Assembly (NCBI RefSeq): GCF_039541115.1
Contig: NZ_BAABFP010000002.1
Span: 62,001-126,000 of the forward strand
Length of the DNA: 64,000 nt
Origin: Angustibacter luteus
GTDB taxonomy: Bacteria; Actinomycetota; Actinomycetes; Actinomycetales; Angustibacteraceae
Reading direction: 5' to 3'
Shown: positions 18,155 through 24,487 of the stretch, one piece after another
Layout of the letters: the number at the start of each line of letters is the position of its first letter
Position numbering within the stretch: the stretch's first letter is position 1
Made by a program: the position numbers and the translations under genes
The notes under the pieces: model-generated
What the model saw: only the letters and a program-made list of their open reading frames with translations
The model's database searches: none
Told to the model about the DNA's origin: nothing

Positions 18155-18228
18155 TGGGGCGGGTGGGGCTCGAACCCACGACCGACGGATTATGAGTCCG
18201 CTGCTCTGACCGGCTGAGCTACCGCCCC
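18155..18228 (-). tRNA. tRNA with CAU anticodon (Met, or lysidine-type Ile2)
   Basis: A complete cloverleaf of 74 bases without encoded CCA: acceptor GGGGCGG/CCGCCCC, D stem GCTC/GAGC, anticodon arm GCGGA-CTCATAA-TCCGT with anticodon CAT, T arm GTGGG-TTCGAGC-CCCAC, discriminator A. CAU reads Met, or Ile AUA after lysidine modification; I cannot separate elongator Met from Ile2 with confidence. The 5' half is duplicated at 20584-20617, marking it as an integration target. Confidence 0.93.
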
Positions 18229-18229
18229 G
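18196..18229. repeat. Attachment site, tRNA-side copy
   Basis: This 34-base segment covers the tRNA from the anticodon stem to the 5' end plus one base. It is repeated without mismatch, in the same orientation, at 20584-20617; similarity continues further left with scattered mismatches. The integrase remnant ends right beside it. Confidence 0.85.
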
Positions 18230-18470
18230 TCAACTACAAGAGCCCAGGTCAGACGGCGTCAACCCACCGCGACGACCCAGGTCAACCACACGAGCGGCCT
18301 CCCTGGTCCGCAGGTAGTCCGCACCGGCCCGGGTAGCCGCCTCGCCCAACCTGTCGACGAACTGGTGGACGTCGCCCGGGTACAAGAAACCGTAGCGGTC
18401 CAGCGTGATGGCCACGGACGAGTGTCCCTTGCCGGATGTGCAGGCTGGCGCGCGTGTGCTTGAGGTCCTC
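18230..18470 (-). pseudogene. Tyrosine integrase C-terminal remnant
   Basis: Two pieces of one integrase C-terminus are read in different frames. EDLKHTRASLHIRQG (from 18470) matches the HxLRHTxAS region with the catalytic RxxH context. Then, after a frame change near 18425, come GHSSVAITLDRYGFLYPGD and a tail to the TGA at 18230. The dozen residues normally between these motifs are missing and a stop lies just upstream, so the gene is broken. It reads toward the tRNA and ends one base from it, the usual int-att arrangement. Confidence 0.75.
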
Positions 18471-18736
18471 GGCCGCTGGACATCCCCGTCACGCTGGGCG
18501 ACGATACCGCCGAGACCCCGAGGCGCGCGGTCGCGGGACGTTCGACCGCTGCCCTTAGTCTTGAGCTGGCCTCCACGAACCGGCGACTTTAGGGTCAGGT
18601 CGTCGGATAGCTACGCCGGAACAGTCACGGTGCAGGCGTGCTCCACCGAGCTCAACCAGTTGGTCCAAGTTCCGGCGATCTCGCAGCCGGGTGGCTAGCT
18701 TCGATTCGCCGCGCCCAAACGCTTCCGGAGGATCAC

Positions 18737-19181
18737 ATGCGCCGCCTGCTCACCGCCGCCGTCCTGACACCCCCACAAACTCCACCGTGGCTCTGACCAC
18801 GCACGCTGACGCTACGACGGGCGGGGTGCGCATCTCGAAGGTGCAGTACGACTCGCCTGGGGCGAGCTGCCTGTGACGAACTGCAAAGCTCAACGCCGAG
18901 TGGGTCCGGCTCACGAACACGAGCAAGACCAGGAAAACGATCACCGGCTGACGTTGCGCGACAAGCAAGCGACACGCCTACAAGTTCCCGACCACGAAGC
19001 TCGGGCCGGGCAGGTCCCTGGAGCGAGCACCGGCAAGGGAACCAACTCGTCGTCTATGCGTTTCCAGACCGCACCTAACACATCTAACAACGACGGCGAC
19101 CAGGCGTGCCTGCGGCACGCCCTTGGGCGCACTCGTCGCCTCAGCGCCTGGGGCGACGCGAAGGGCTACACATACTGCTAG
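18737..19181 (+). pseudogene. Lamin-tail-domain surface protein, frameshifted
   Basis: The ATG at 18737 has GGAGG upstream and starts a signal-peptide-like MRRLLTAAVLT. Afterwards, fragments of an actinobacterial lamin tail domain appear in successive frames: VRISKVQYDSPG (18826), NAEWVRLTN (18891), TLRDK with a base missing in the preceding Trp codon, KFPTTKLGPGRSL, STGKGTNSSSMRFQ, NNDGDQACLRHA and the typical end AWGDAKGYTYC before TAG at 19179. Several frameshifts make it non-functional. Intact relatives are small secreted proteins of unknown role. Confidence 0.7.
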
Positions 19182-19256
19182 ACGCCTACCGGTTCGGGTA
19201 GATCAGACTGAGGCGGGCCAAGCTCCCCAGAGGTGTCGCCTCCGCGCCAGCGATTC

Positions 19257-20243
19257 CTATCTCGTAGGTCCGACAAGCTGCGGTATCCCGCCTCTGTTAT
19301 CCGTTGACCAGAGACCGCCAAGTGCGTCCATCCAATAGGCCTCTACCTGCGCCCTCGAGTTGAGCTCGGGTGTCATGATGAACGGCTGACGCTCGCCATC
19401 CACATACCTATACCAGTTTCCAATAACTTGGATCATATTGCCGACGCCGATTTCTCTAGCGTAATCCTGATGCTCTGAGGGCGCAAAGCTACATACGTAT
19501 GAATTGCCGTCTATTACCTTTCCCTCAAGAACTACGAAAGACCGAATGCCACCAGCTGAACTATTCTTCACTTCCAGTATTCCGATATCATCGGCTGGAG
19601 AATTCGATCGAAACCCGAAGAAGACATGGCGTCCCAGTGCCAACTTCTCCAGGATGGCCTCCTGAACTATCTCCTCTGCGCAAGGCGAAGGGTCGGCCGT
19701 GTCGGCCGCTGCCGACCTCGTCGGGGAGTCCGTCCTAGCACGAGTCAACTTCTCGACGTCGAGTACAAGCGCCTGCTGGACGTGATAGCCCAATCCTTCA
19801 GGCGATGAAAAGGTACCATTCAGCCCCATCTTGTCGACTCTCTTGCGAAATTTGCGGAGCGCTTTGAGTTGACCCTCAGCAACGTCTCCCGGATGGGACG
19901 CTTCTGAAAAGTAGATATGTGTCGGCTTGCGCGCCGAAAGGCCTAGCAGTACTTCCTCGGCGGTGCCAGATTCGTGTTCCTTCGTCGGCGTTCCAAGACG
20001 ACTGTGGAATACGGCCACCACAATGTCGCATAGTGCCGCTTGTGCGTTGATAGCGTCCTGGGCTGGCTCACCTAAAATAGCGGCGGAGTCCAACTCCCAG
20101 CGCCACGGTCTCAGAATTGTGCCGGAAGTTGTGCTGTGTAGGCTGTTCCAAGCGCGGATTTGATCCTCTATCACCCTTCGCTCGGAGGCGCAGTCGCCTG
20201 GTGAAGAGATCATCACCGTTAGCACAGTGGCCGCATAGCTCAT
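19257..20243 (-). CDS. DUF4062 (TIR-like) domain protein with unknown C-terminal domain
   Basis: A 328-residue intact protein. Residues ~5-165 match DUF4062, a Rossmann-like domain related to TIR/SEFIR folds: VMISSPGDCASERRVIEDQI, LRPWRWELDSA, ALCDIVVAVFHSRLGTPT, SGTAEEV, KPTHIYFS. In known proteins this domain usually sits in front of NACHT or other signalling modules. Here a Ser/Thr-rich linker leads to a ~130-residue C-terminal domain, GRHVFFGFRSN to YWMDALGG, that I do not recognise. Codon use is poorer in GC than the surroundings and no strong ribosome site is seen. As the sole intact cargo of the element, it may be a defence effector; that is inference. Confidence 0.8.
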   Translation of the reverse strand: MSYAATVLTVMISSPGDCASERRVIEDQIRAWNSLHSTTSGTILRPWRWELDSAAILGEPAQDAINAQAALCDIVVAVFHSRLGTPTKEHESGTAEEVLLGLSARKPTHIYFSEASHPGDVAEGQLKALRKFRKRVDKMGLNGTFSSPEGLGYHVQQALVLDVEKLTRARTDSPTRSAAADTADPSPCAEEIVQEAILEKLALGRHVFFGFRSNSPADDIGILEVKNSSAGGIRSFVVLEGKVIDGNSYVCSFAPSEHQDYAREIGVGNMIQVIGNWYRYVDGERQPFIMTPELNSRAQVEAYWMDALGGLWSTDNRGGIPQLVGPTR

Positions 20244-20583
20244 GTGCGGATACTAGAACGTGTCGCGGCCACAGGGCGGTGGCCATGGCGGCCAATAGCC
20301 AGAACGGCTGGCCAAAGGAGACCAGTACCGGAGAAATACTTCACGAGACGGTAGTCGGGGAGTTGGCCGACGGTTAAGCATGCCTTGGTCAAGCGGGAAC
20401 TCCGCCTCAGTAGGATCAGAGCCACGCGCGTCCGTCCGCATGCGGTCCGCAGGTCGACAGAACCAGGCGAAAGCCCTGACCAACCGGCGGCCCTGCGCTC
20501 GGAGCATTGGACCCGGCCGCGCATCGGACGGGCCAGGCATCAACGCTCGGGGGGCAGCCGAGAAGGATCCGAGCGGACTATGC
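20244..20583. other. Gap inside the element without a supported gene
   Basis: Between the DUF4062 gene start and the right-hand repeat, all frames give only short ORFs with no recognisable protein. The stretch presumably holds the promoter of the DUF4062 gene and decayed element sequence. Confidence 0.5.
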
Positions 20584-20617
20584 GTCCGCTGCTCTGACCG
20601 GCTGAGCTACCGCCCCG
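20584..20617. repeat. Attachment site, distal copy (5' half of the tRNA)
   Basis: Identical over 34 bases to 18196-18229. It preserves only the acceptor 5' strand, D arm and part of the anticodon stem; there is no 3' half, so this is not a second tRNA gene. Beyond it normal high-GC chromosomal sequence resumes. Confidence 0.85.
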
Positions 20618-20668
20618 ACGTCCGGCCCTGCTCGGCGGTCGTCGGGACGAGAGTATCGGCTCGCCTCC

Positions 20669-21193
20669 CTACCTCGGCTGAGCCTCGGCCTTCGTGGACC
20701 ACGCGGCCTTCGCGCCGCTGTGCCCGATGCGGGCGACCTGCACGACGGTGCCGGCCACACCGACCACGGTGAGCACCGCGACGACCGCGCTGACCAACCG
20801 AGCGCGTTGCAGCACAACGGATCTGGCCCAGCCGAACCGTGCGTGCCAGCGCACCTCGGGGTCGGAACCGTGGATCCACTGCACCGCGTGGAGCGCGGCG
20901 GCAGCGACCGCCAGGACGATGACCCAGACGAGCAACCCGTCGGCGATCTGGGTGTGCTCGCGCAGCAGGGCGGTCTGCGGGACGCGACGCTCCAGCGACT
21001 CCCCCGAGCTGGTGGACAGCGGCACGAGCACCACCGCGAGGAGCGAGAGCACGAGTGGCAGCGGACCGGCCCAGCGCCGGAAGCGCGGCCAGGCGGCAGC
21101 CGTACCCACGGCGACAGCGGCCGTCGGCACCACGACGACCGTCGCGTGGACCACCAACGGGTGCATGGGCAGGCCGAAGATCGTGTCGAGCAT
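20669..21193 (-). CDS. DUF2231 membrane protein
   Basis: A 174-residue protein with four predicted helices and the DUF2231 opening FGLPMHPLVVHATVVVVPTA. The family is found in many bacteria as a predicted membrane protein, sometimes with haem-binding conserved His residues (MHPLVVH here); function unproved. It follows the sensor kinase gene on the same strand, with a candidate response-regulator box 67-84 bases upstream, so it is probably a target of that system. Confidence 0.8.
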   Translation of the reverse strand: MLDTIFGLPMHPLVVHATVVVVPTAAVAVGTAAAWPRFRRWAGPLPLVLSLLAVVLVPLSTSSGESLERRVPQTALLREHTQIADGLLVWVIVLAVAAAALHAVQWIHGSDPEVRWHARFGWARSVVLQRARLVSAVVAVLTVVGVAGTVVQVARIGHSGAKAAWSTKAEAQPR

Positions 21194-21259
21194 GCGCGTC
21201 CCCTCGTCGCGGCGGACCCGGACGGTCCACCGCCTGGTGCCGCCAGCATCAGTTGACGC

Positions 21260-21277
21260 TCTCGGAGGTTTCTCAGA
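21260..21277. promoter_or_regulatory. Candidate response-regulator box before the DUF2231 gene
   Basis: TCTCGGA and TCTCAGA are spaced 11 bases start-to-start. The same 7-mer pair with the same spacing occurs upstream of the response-regulator gene at 23193. OmpR-family regulators bind head-to-tail repeats with this spacing. Confidence 0.45.
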
Positions 21278-22490
21278 GCGCGGGACGCGGCGCCCGAGGC
21301 AGTCGCAGCGTCAAGGTCGCACCCTGGCCGGGCTCACCTTCGACCAGCAACGTGCCCCCGTGCGCCCGGGCGACCTCGGCGACCAGGGACAACCCCAGGC
21401 CGAACCGGCGGCCCGCGTCGCCCGTCGTGCCCCGGCTGAACCGGGCCAGCAGCCGGTGCGCCTCGCGCGGGTCGATGCCGTCGCCGGCGTCGGCCACGCT
21501 CAGCCGCACGGCCGCCGCGTCGACGGCGACGTCGACCACTACCCGGCCACCGTCGTCGGAGTGCGCGATCGCGTTGTCCAGCAACGAGGTCAGCGCCCGG
21601 CGCAACGCCGCCTCGGCGCCGCGCACCACGGCCGGTTCCCGGCCGACGTGCACCGTCAGCCCGATACCGCGCGGGTCCGCGAGCGCCTGCAGGCTCGTCG
21701 TGACGTCGACGGCGAGTGCAGCGACGTCGACGTCCTCCCCACCCTGCGGTCGGTGGTCCAGCTCGGCCGACAGCAGCAGGTCGTTGACGACCCCGCCGAG
21801 GTTGCGGGCGTCGTCCACCAAGCGGTCGACCTCACCGACCCGCTCCTCCGGGACGACGCCACGCAGGTGGCGGCGCAGCAGCTGCGCCCGGGTGAACAGC
21901 ACGGTCGTGGGGGTGCGCAGCTCGTGGCTGGCGTCGGCCACGAAGCGTCGTTGCAACGCGAGCGCCTCGGCGAGCGGCTTGACGGCGCGCCGTCCGATGA
22001 TCGCGCCGACCGCCGCCGCCCCGAGGACGCCGACGAGCGCAGCGATCCCGAGCGAGGCGAGCAGGCGGCGCTCCTCGGACTCCCGAGGTGTCAGGTCGTA
22101 GACGGCGCTGACCCGCCCGATGTCGCGCTGACCCGTCCACACCACGAGCTCTCGGTCGTCGCGCTCGAGCCGGGTGACGCCGTCGGGCAGGCTCGCCGGG
22201 TCGAGGTCGTCCAGCCCGTCCGGCGCGCCGGCCGTGACCTCGCGCTCTCCGCCGGTGCCGAGGGCGATCAGCCAGGTGCCGGCGGGCGGGTCCCGGACGT
22301 CGTCCGCGGTTGCCCAGGCGCTCCGAGCGCTCTGGTCCGCCTGCCGGTGCTGCTGGCGCTCGTCGAGCAGGAGCACCGAACCGGCCATGACCAGGACGAC
22401 GAGCGCTACGGCGGCGGCGGTCTGCACGGCGACGGTGCGGGCGGCCCGGCGCAGCAGCGCCTCGTCCGGGTCGGTCGCCCGGGAGCTCAC
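21273..22490 (-). CDS. Two-component sensor histidine kinase
   Basis: A 405-residue membrane kinase. Helices near residues ~20-40 and ~145-170 flank an extracytoplasmic sensor. H box DASHELRTP carries the phospho-accepting His; N box DNAIAHS, G1 DAGDGIDP and G2 GLGLSLV form the ATP domain. The GTG at 22490 overlaps the regulator stop (GTGA), fixing the start. It forms a standard pair with the OmpR-type regulator; the signal is unknown. Confidence 0.9.
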   Translation of the reverse strand: MSSRATDPDEALLRRAARTVAVQTAAAVALVVLVMAGSVLLLDERQQHRQADQSARSAWATADDVRDPPAGTWLIALGTGGEREVTAGAPDGLDDLDPASLPDGVTRLERDDRELVVWTGQRDIGRVSAVYDLTPRESEERRLLASLGIAALVGVLGAAAVGAIIGRRAVKPLAEALALQRRFVADASHELRTPTTVLFTRAQLLRRHLRGVVPEERVGEVDRLVDDARNLGGVVNDLLLSAELDHRPQGGEDVDVAALAVDVTTSLQALADPRGIGLTVHVGREPAVVRGAEAALRRALTSLLDNAIAHSDDGGRVVVDVAVDAAAVRLSVADAGDGIDPREAHRLLARFSRGTTGDAGRRFGLGLSLVAEVARAHGGTLLVEGEPGQGATLTLRLPRAPRPAL

Positions 22491-23170
22491 GCGGACCCCA
22501 TCCGGTACCCGCTGCCGCGCACGGTGCGGACGACGTCGCGGCCGAGCTTGCGGCGCAGGTAGTAGACGTAGGTGTCGACGGCGCCGGGGGTGTCCGCGTC
22601 GTCGAACACCCGGTCCAGCAGCTCCTCGCGGGTGAACACGCGGGTCGGACGGCGGGCCAGCACCTCCAGCAGGCCGCACTCCCGCGGCGAGAGGTCGACC
22701 GGACCGTGCGGCCCGTCGACCACCCGGCGGTCGGCCACCAGCAGGCGGGACTCCCCCAGCGCGAGCTTCTCGGCCACCTCGCCGTGCCGGCGCAGCAGCG
22801 CGCGCAACCGGGCGAGCAGCTCGTCGACGTCGAAGGGCTTGACCAGGTAGTCCTCGGCGCCGGCGTCCAGGCCCTCGACCCGGTCGCGGACGGTGCCGCG
22901 GGCGGTGAGCACCAGCACGGGGGCCGCGATGCCCTGCCGGCGCAGCCGTCGCACGAGGTCGAGCCCCTCGATCGCGGGCAGCCCACGGTCCACCACGAGC
23001 ACGTCCGGTCGGTGCGTCAGGGCCAGGTGCAGGCCCCGCTGCCCGTCGCGGGCGACGTCCACCTGGTACCCCTCGTCGGTCAGGAGCTCGGCGAGCATGG
23101 CGGACAGCTGCCGGTCGTCCTCGACGACGAGGACGCGCGGTCCGGCGGTGCCCTGCGCGTTCGAGTCCAC
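22487..23170 (-). CDS. OmpR-family response regulator
   Basis: A 227-residue regulator. The receiver domain has acidic pair EDD, phospho-acceptor Asp in VLVVDRGLP near residue 60 and Lys in LVKPFD. The C-terminal winged helix has RVFTREELLDRVF and DTYVYYLRRKL with the end VRTVRGSGYRMG. Translation starts at GTG 23170. Upstream lies an 18-base repeated motif that may be its own binding site. Confidence 0.92.
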   Translation of the reverse strand: MDSNAQGTAGPRVLVVEDDRQLSAMLAELLTDEGYQVDVARDGQRGLHLALTHRPDVLVVDRGLPAIEGLDLVRRLRRQGIAAPVLVLTARGTVRDRVEGLDAGAEDYLVKPFDVDELLARLRALLRRHGEVAEKLALGESRLLVADRRVVDGPHGPVDLSPRECGLLEVLARRPTRVFTREELLDRVFDDADTPGAVDTYVYYLRRKLGRDVVRTVRGSGYRMGSA

Positions 23171-23192
23171 ACCGGGATCGTGGCACGCGGAC

Positions 23193-23210
23193 TCTCAGAT
23201 CCCTCTGAGA
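23193..23210. promoter_or_regulatory. Candidate autoregulatory box of the two-component operon
   Basis: TCTCAGATCCCTCTGAGA holds two 7-mers, TCTCAGA and TCTGAGA, 11 bases apart start-to-start, and is also a palindrome with a four-base centre. It lies 23-40 bases before the regulator start and matches the layout at 21260-21277. Confidence 0.5.
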
Positions 23211-23347
23211 TGTCGGGAACAGAACGGGCCCGTTCAGTGCTGAACCACCTGGATGGGACGCAGCCGCGGCCAGCAGCCGTTGAGCGCGACCGTCCACACC
23301 ACGGCGGGTCATCGGCTCGCTCCACCGCACCGTCGTCAGGAGACGCC

Positions 23348-23509
23348 ATGTCCCCCCAGCAGAGCTCATGCACCCAGACCGAGCCCAACGAGCACGGCGA
23401 CAACGTGGTGGACCTGCGCGACCTGCCGCTCGCCGCCCAGGGCCGTATCGCCCAGCGGCTGCTGGCGACCCGACCGGCCAAGGGTCAGGCCGCGCGCTCG
23501 TTCGGCTGA
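23348..23509 (+). CDS. Small hypothetical protein (53 residues)
   Basis: The ATG at 23348 has AGGAG six bases upstream. The peptide begins MSPQQSSCTQTEPNEHG and has a helical second half, DLRDLPLAAQGRIAQRLL. I recognise no family. It is divergent from the response-regulator operon and shares that control region. Its last 25 bases overlap the convergent small ORF at 23485-23658; both may be real, or only one. Confidence 0.45.
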   Translation: MSPQQSSCTQTEPNEHGDNVVDLRDLPLAAQGRIAQRLLATRPAKGQAARSFG

Positions 23510-23658
23510 GCGAGCGCTCGCATGGCGAGCGTGCGACGGCGGTTGCGCCGCACGGCGGCGCTCTCCACGGCCATCGCGGCGGGGACGCCGAGCGCGGCTG
23601 CGAGCAGTCCGCCCAGCACCCCGCCGGCGACGGCGAGGCTGCGTTCGGTGGTGGTCAT
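23485..23658 (-). CDS. Small membrane peptide (57 residues), hypothetical
   Basis: From the ATG at 23658 (AAGGGA upstream) the peptide reads MTTTERSLAVAGGVLGGLL and continues as one hydrophobic helix, followed by an Arg-rich cytoplasmic tail (VRRNRRRTLAMRA). One-helix proteins of this type are common in actinobacteria. No family recognised. The end overlaps the convergent ORF 23348-23509 by 25 bases. Confidence 0.4.
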   Translation of the reverse strand: MTTTERSLAVAGGVLGGLLAAALGVPAAMAVESAAVRRNRRRTLAMRALAQPNERAA

Positions 23659-23827
23659 GGCTGGTTCCCTTCACGTGGTCTCTCCAGGAGATGACCCGGC
23701 TGGGGCGTGCGGTGATACGTCGGCCCATCGAGGATCCGGTGCTGGCCGGTCACAAAGCAGCCACATCCGTCACACGAGAGGCGCAACGTCGACCCGGTTG
23801 GCGGCGATCCGGGGCTAGGTTGCCGCT

Positions 23828-24487
23828 ATGCCTTTCGGACTTGAGCTGATCGTCCAGACCGTCGTCGACGGTGAGCTGCGCGAGCGCACCTGGGACGCCT
23901 ACAGCGACTCCTTCGCCGAGCTGCGGTCAGCCGCGATCCAGCGGCACGTGATGACCCGCGAGGAGTTCGACGCGGTCATGGCGGACGAGCGCGTCACCAT
24001 CTACCTGGCGGTCCGGCCGGACGGCGTGGTGGCCGGCATCGCGTCCCTGTCCAACGACCTGCGCTCGATGCCGTTGGTCTCCCCCGAGTTCTTCGAGGCC
24101 CGCTGGCCGCGGGAGTACGCGGCCGGGCAGTGCTGGTACATCGGCTTCGTCGGGGTGCGGCCCAGCGAGCAGGGTGGCGGCGCGTTCCAGCTCATCGTCG
24201 GCACGGTCGCCAGCACGCTGGGCCCGCGCGGCGGCGTCCTGGTGCTCGACGTCCCGCAGCGCAACATGGAGGGCTTCCACGTCCCCCGGGCCGTCAAGCG
24301 GATCGCCGACGCGGTGGTGGCCGACGTCTCGTACGAGATGGTCGACAGCCAGGGCTACTGGGCGTACACCACGCCGGTACCGGCCGAGATCGACCTGCGC
24401 GATCCCGCGCCGTCCACCATCGACCTGCGCGAAGGCGTCAGTCGGACGACGGACGAGGGGCCGGGGGCAGCCCCATCGCCACGTTGA
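23828..24487 (+). CDS. GNAT-like hypothetical protein
   Basis: A 219-residue protein. The centre reads CWYIGFVGVRPSEQGGG, like the acetyl-CoA-binding motif A of GNAT acetyltransferases, preceded by a strand IYLAVRPDGVVAGIASL that fits the fold. The C-terminal ~35 residues are polar and probably disordered. Substrate unknown, and acetyltransferase activity is only inferred. Its last 50 bases overlap the end of the convergent GGDEF-EAL gene. Confidence 0.65.
   Translation: MPFGLELIVQTVVDGELRERTWDAYSDSFAELRSAAIQRHVMTREEFDAVMADERVTIYLAVRPDGVVAGIASLSNDLRSMPLVSPEFFEARWPREYAAGQCWYIGFVGVRPSEQGGGAFQLIVGTVASTLGPRGGVLVLDVPQRNMEGFHVPRAVKRIADAVVADVSYEMVDSQGYWAYTTPVPAEIDLRDPAPSTIDLREGVSRTTDEGPGAAPSPR

Larger units (their letters stand above)
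18196..20617. mobile_element. Decayed integrated element at the tRNA gene
   Basis: About 2.4 kb between the two copies of a 34-base direct repeat. It contains, from left to right, a tyrosine-integrase remnant abutting the repeat, a frameshifted lamin-tail-domain gene, and one intact gene with a DUF4062 domain. Base composition is visibly lower in GC than the flanks, near 50% around 19.4-19.5 kb. No replication or transfer gene remains, so the element is probably immobile. Confidence 0.8.

Noticed and set aside
18230-18415. 61-residue ORF as an independent small gene
   Set aside because: It is the C-terminal end of a tyrosine integrase whose upstream part continues in another frame.
20577-20617. 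Possible second CAU tRNA gene
   Set aside because: Only the 5' half is present; there is no T arm or acceptor 3' strand, so it is an attachment-site copy.
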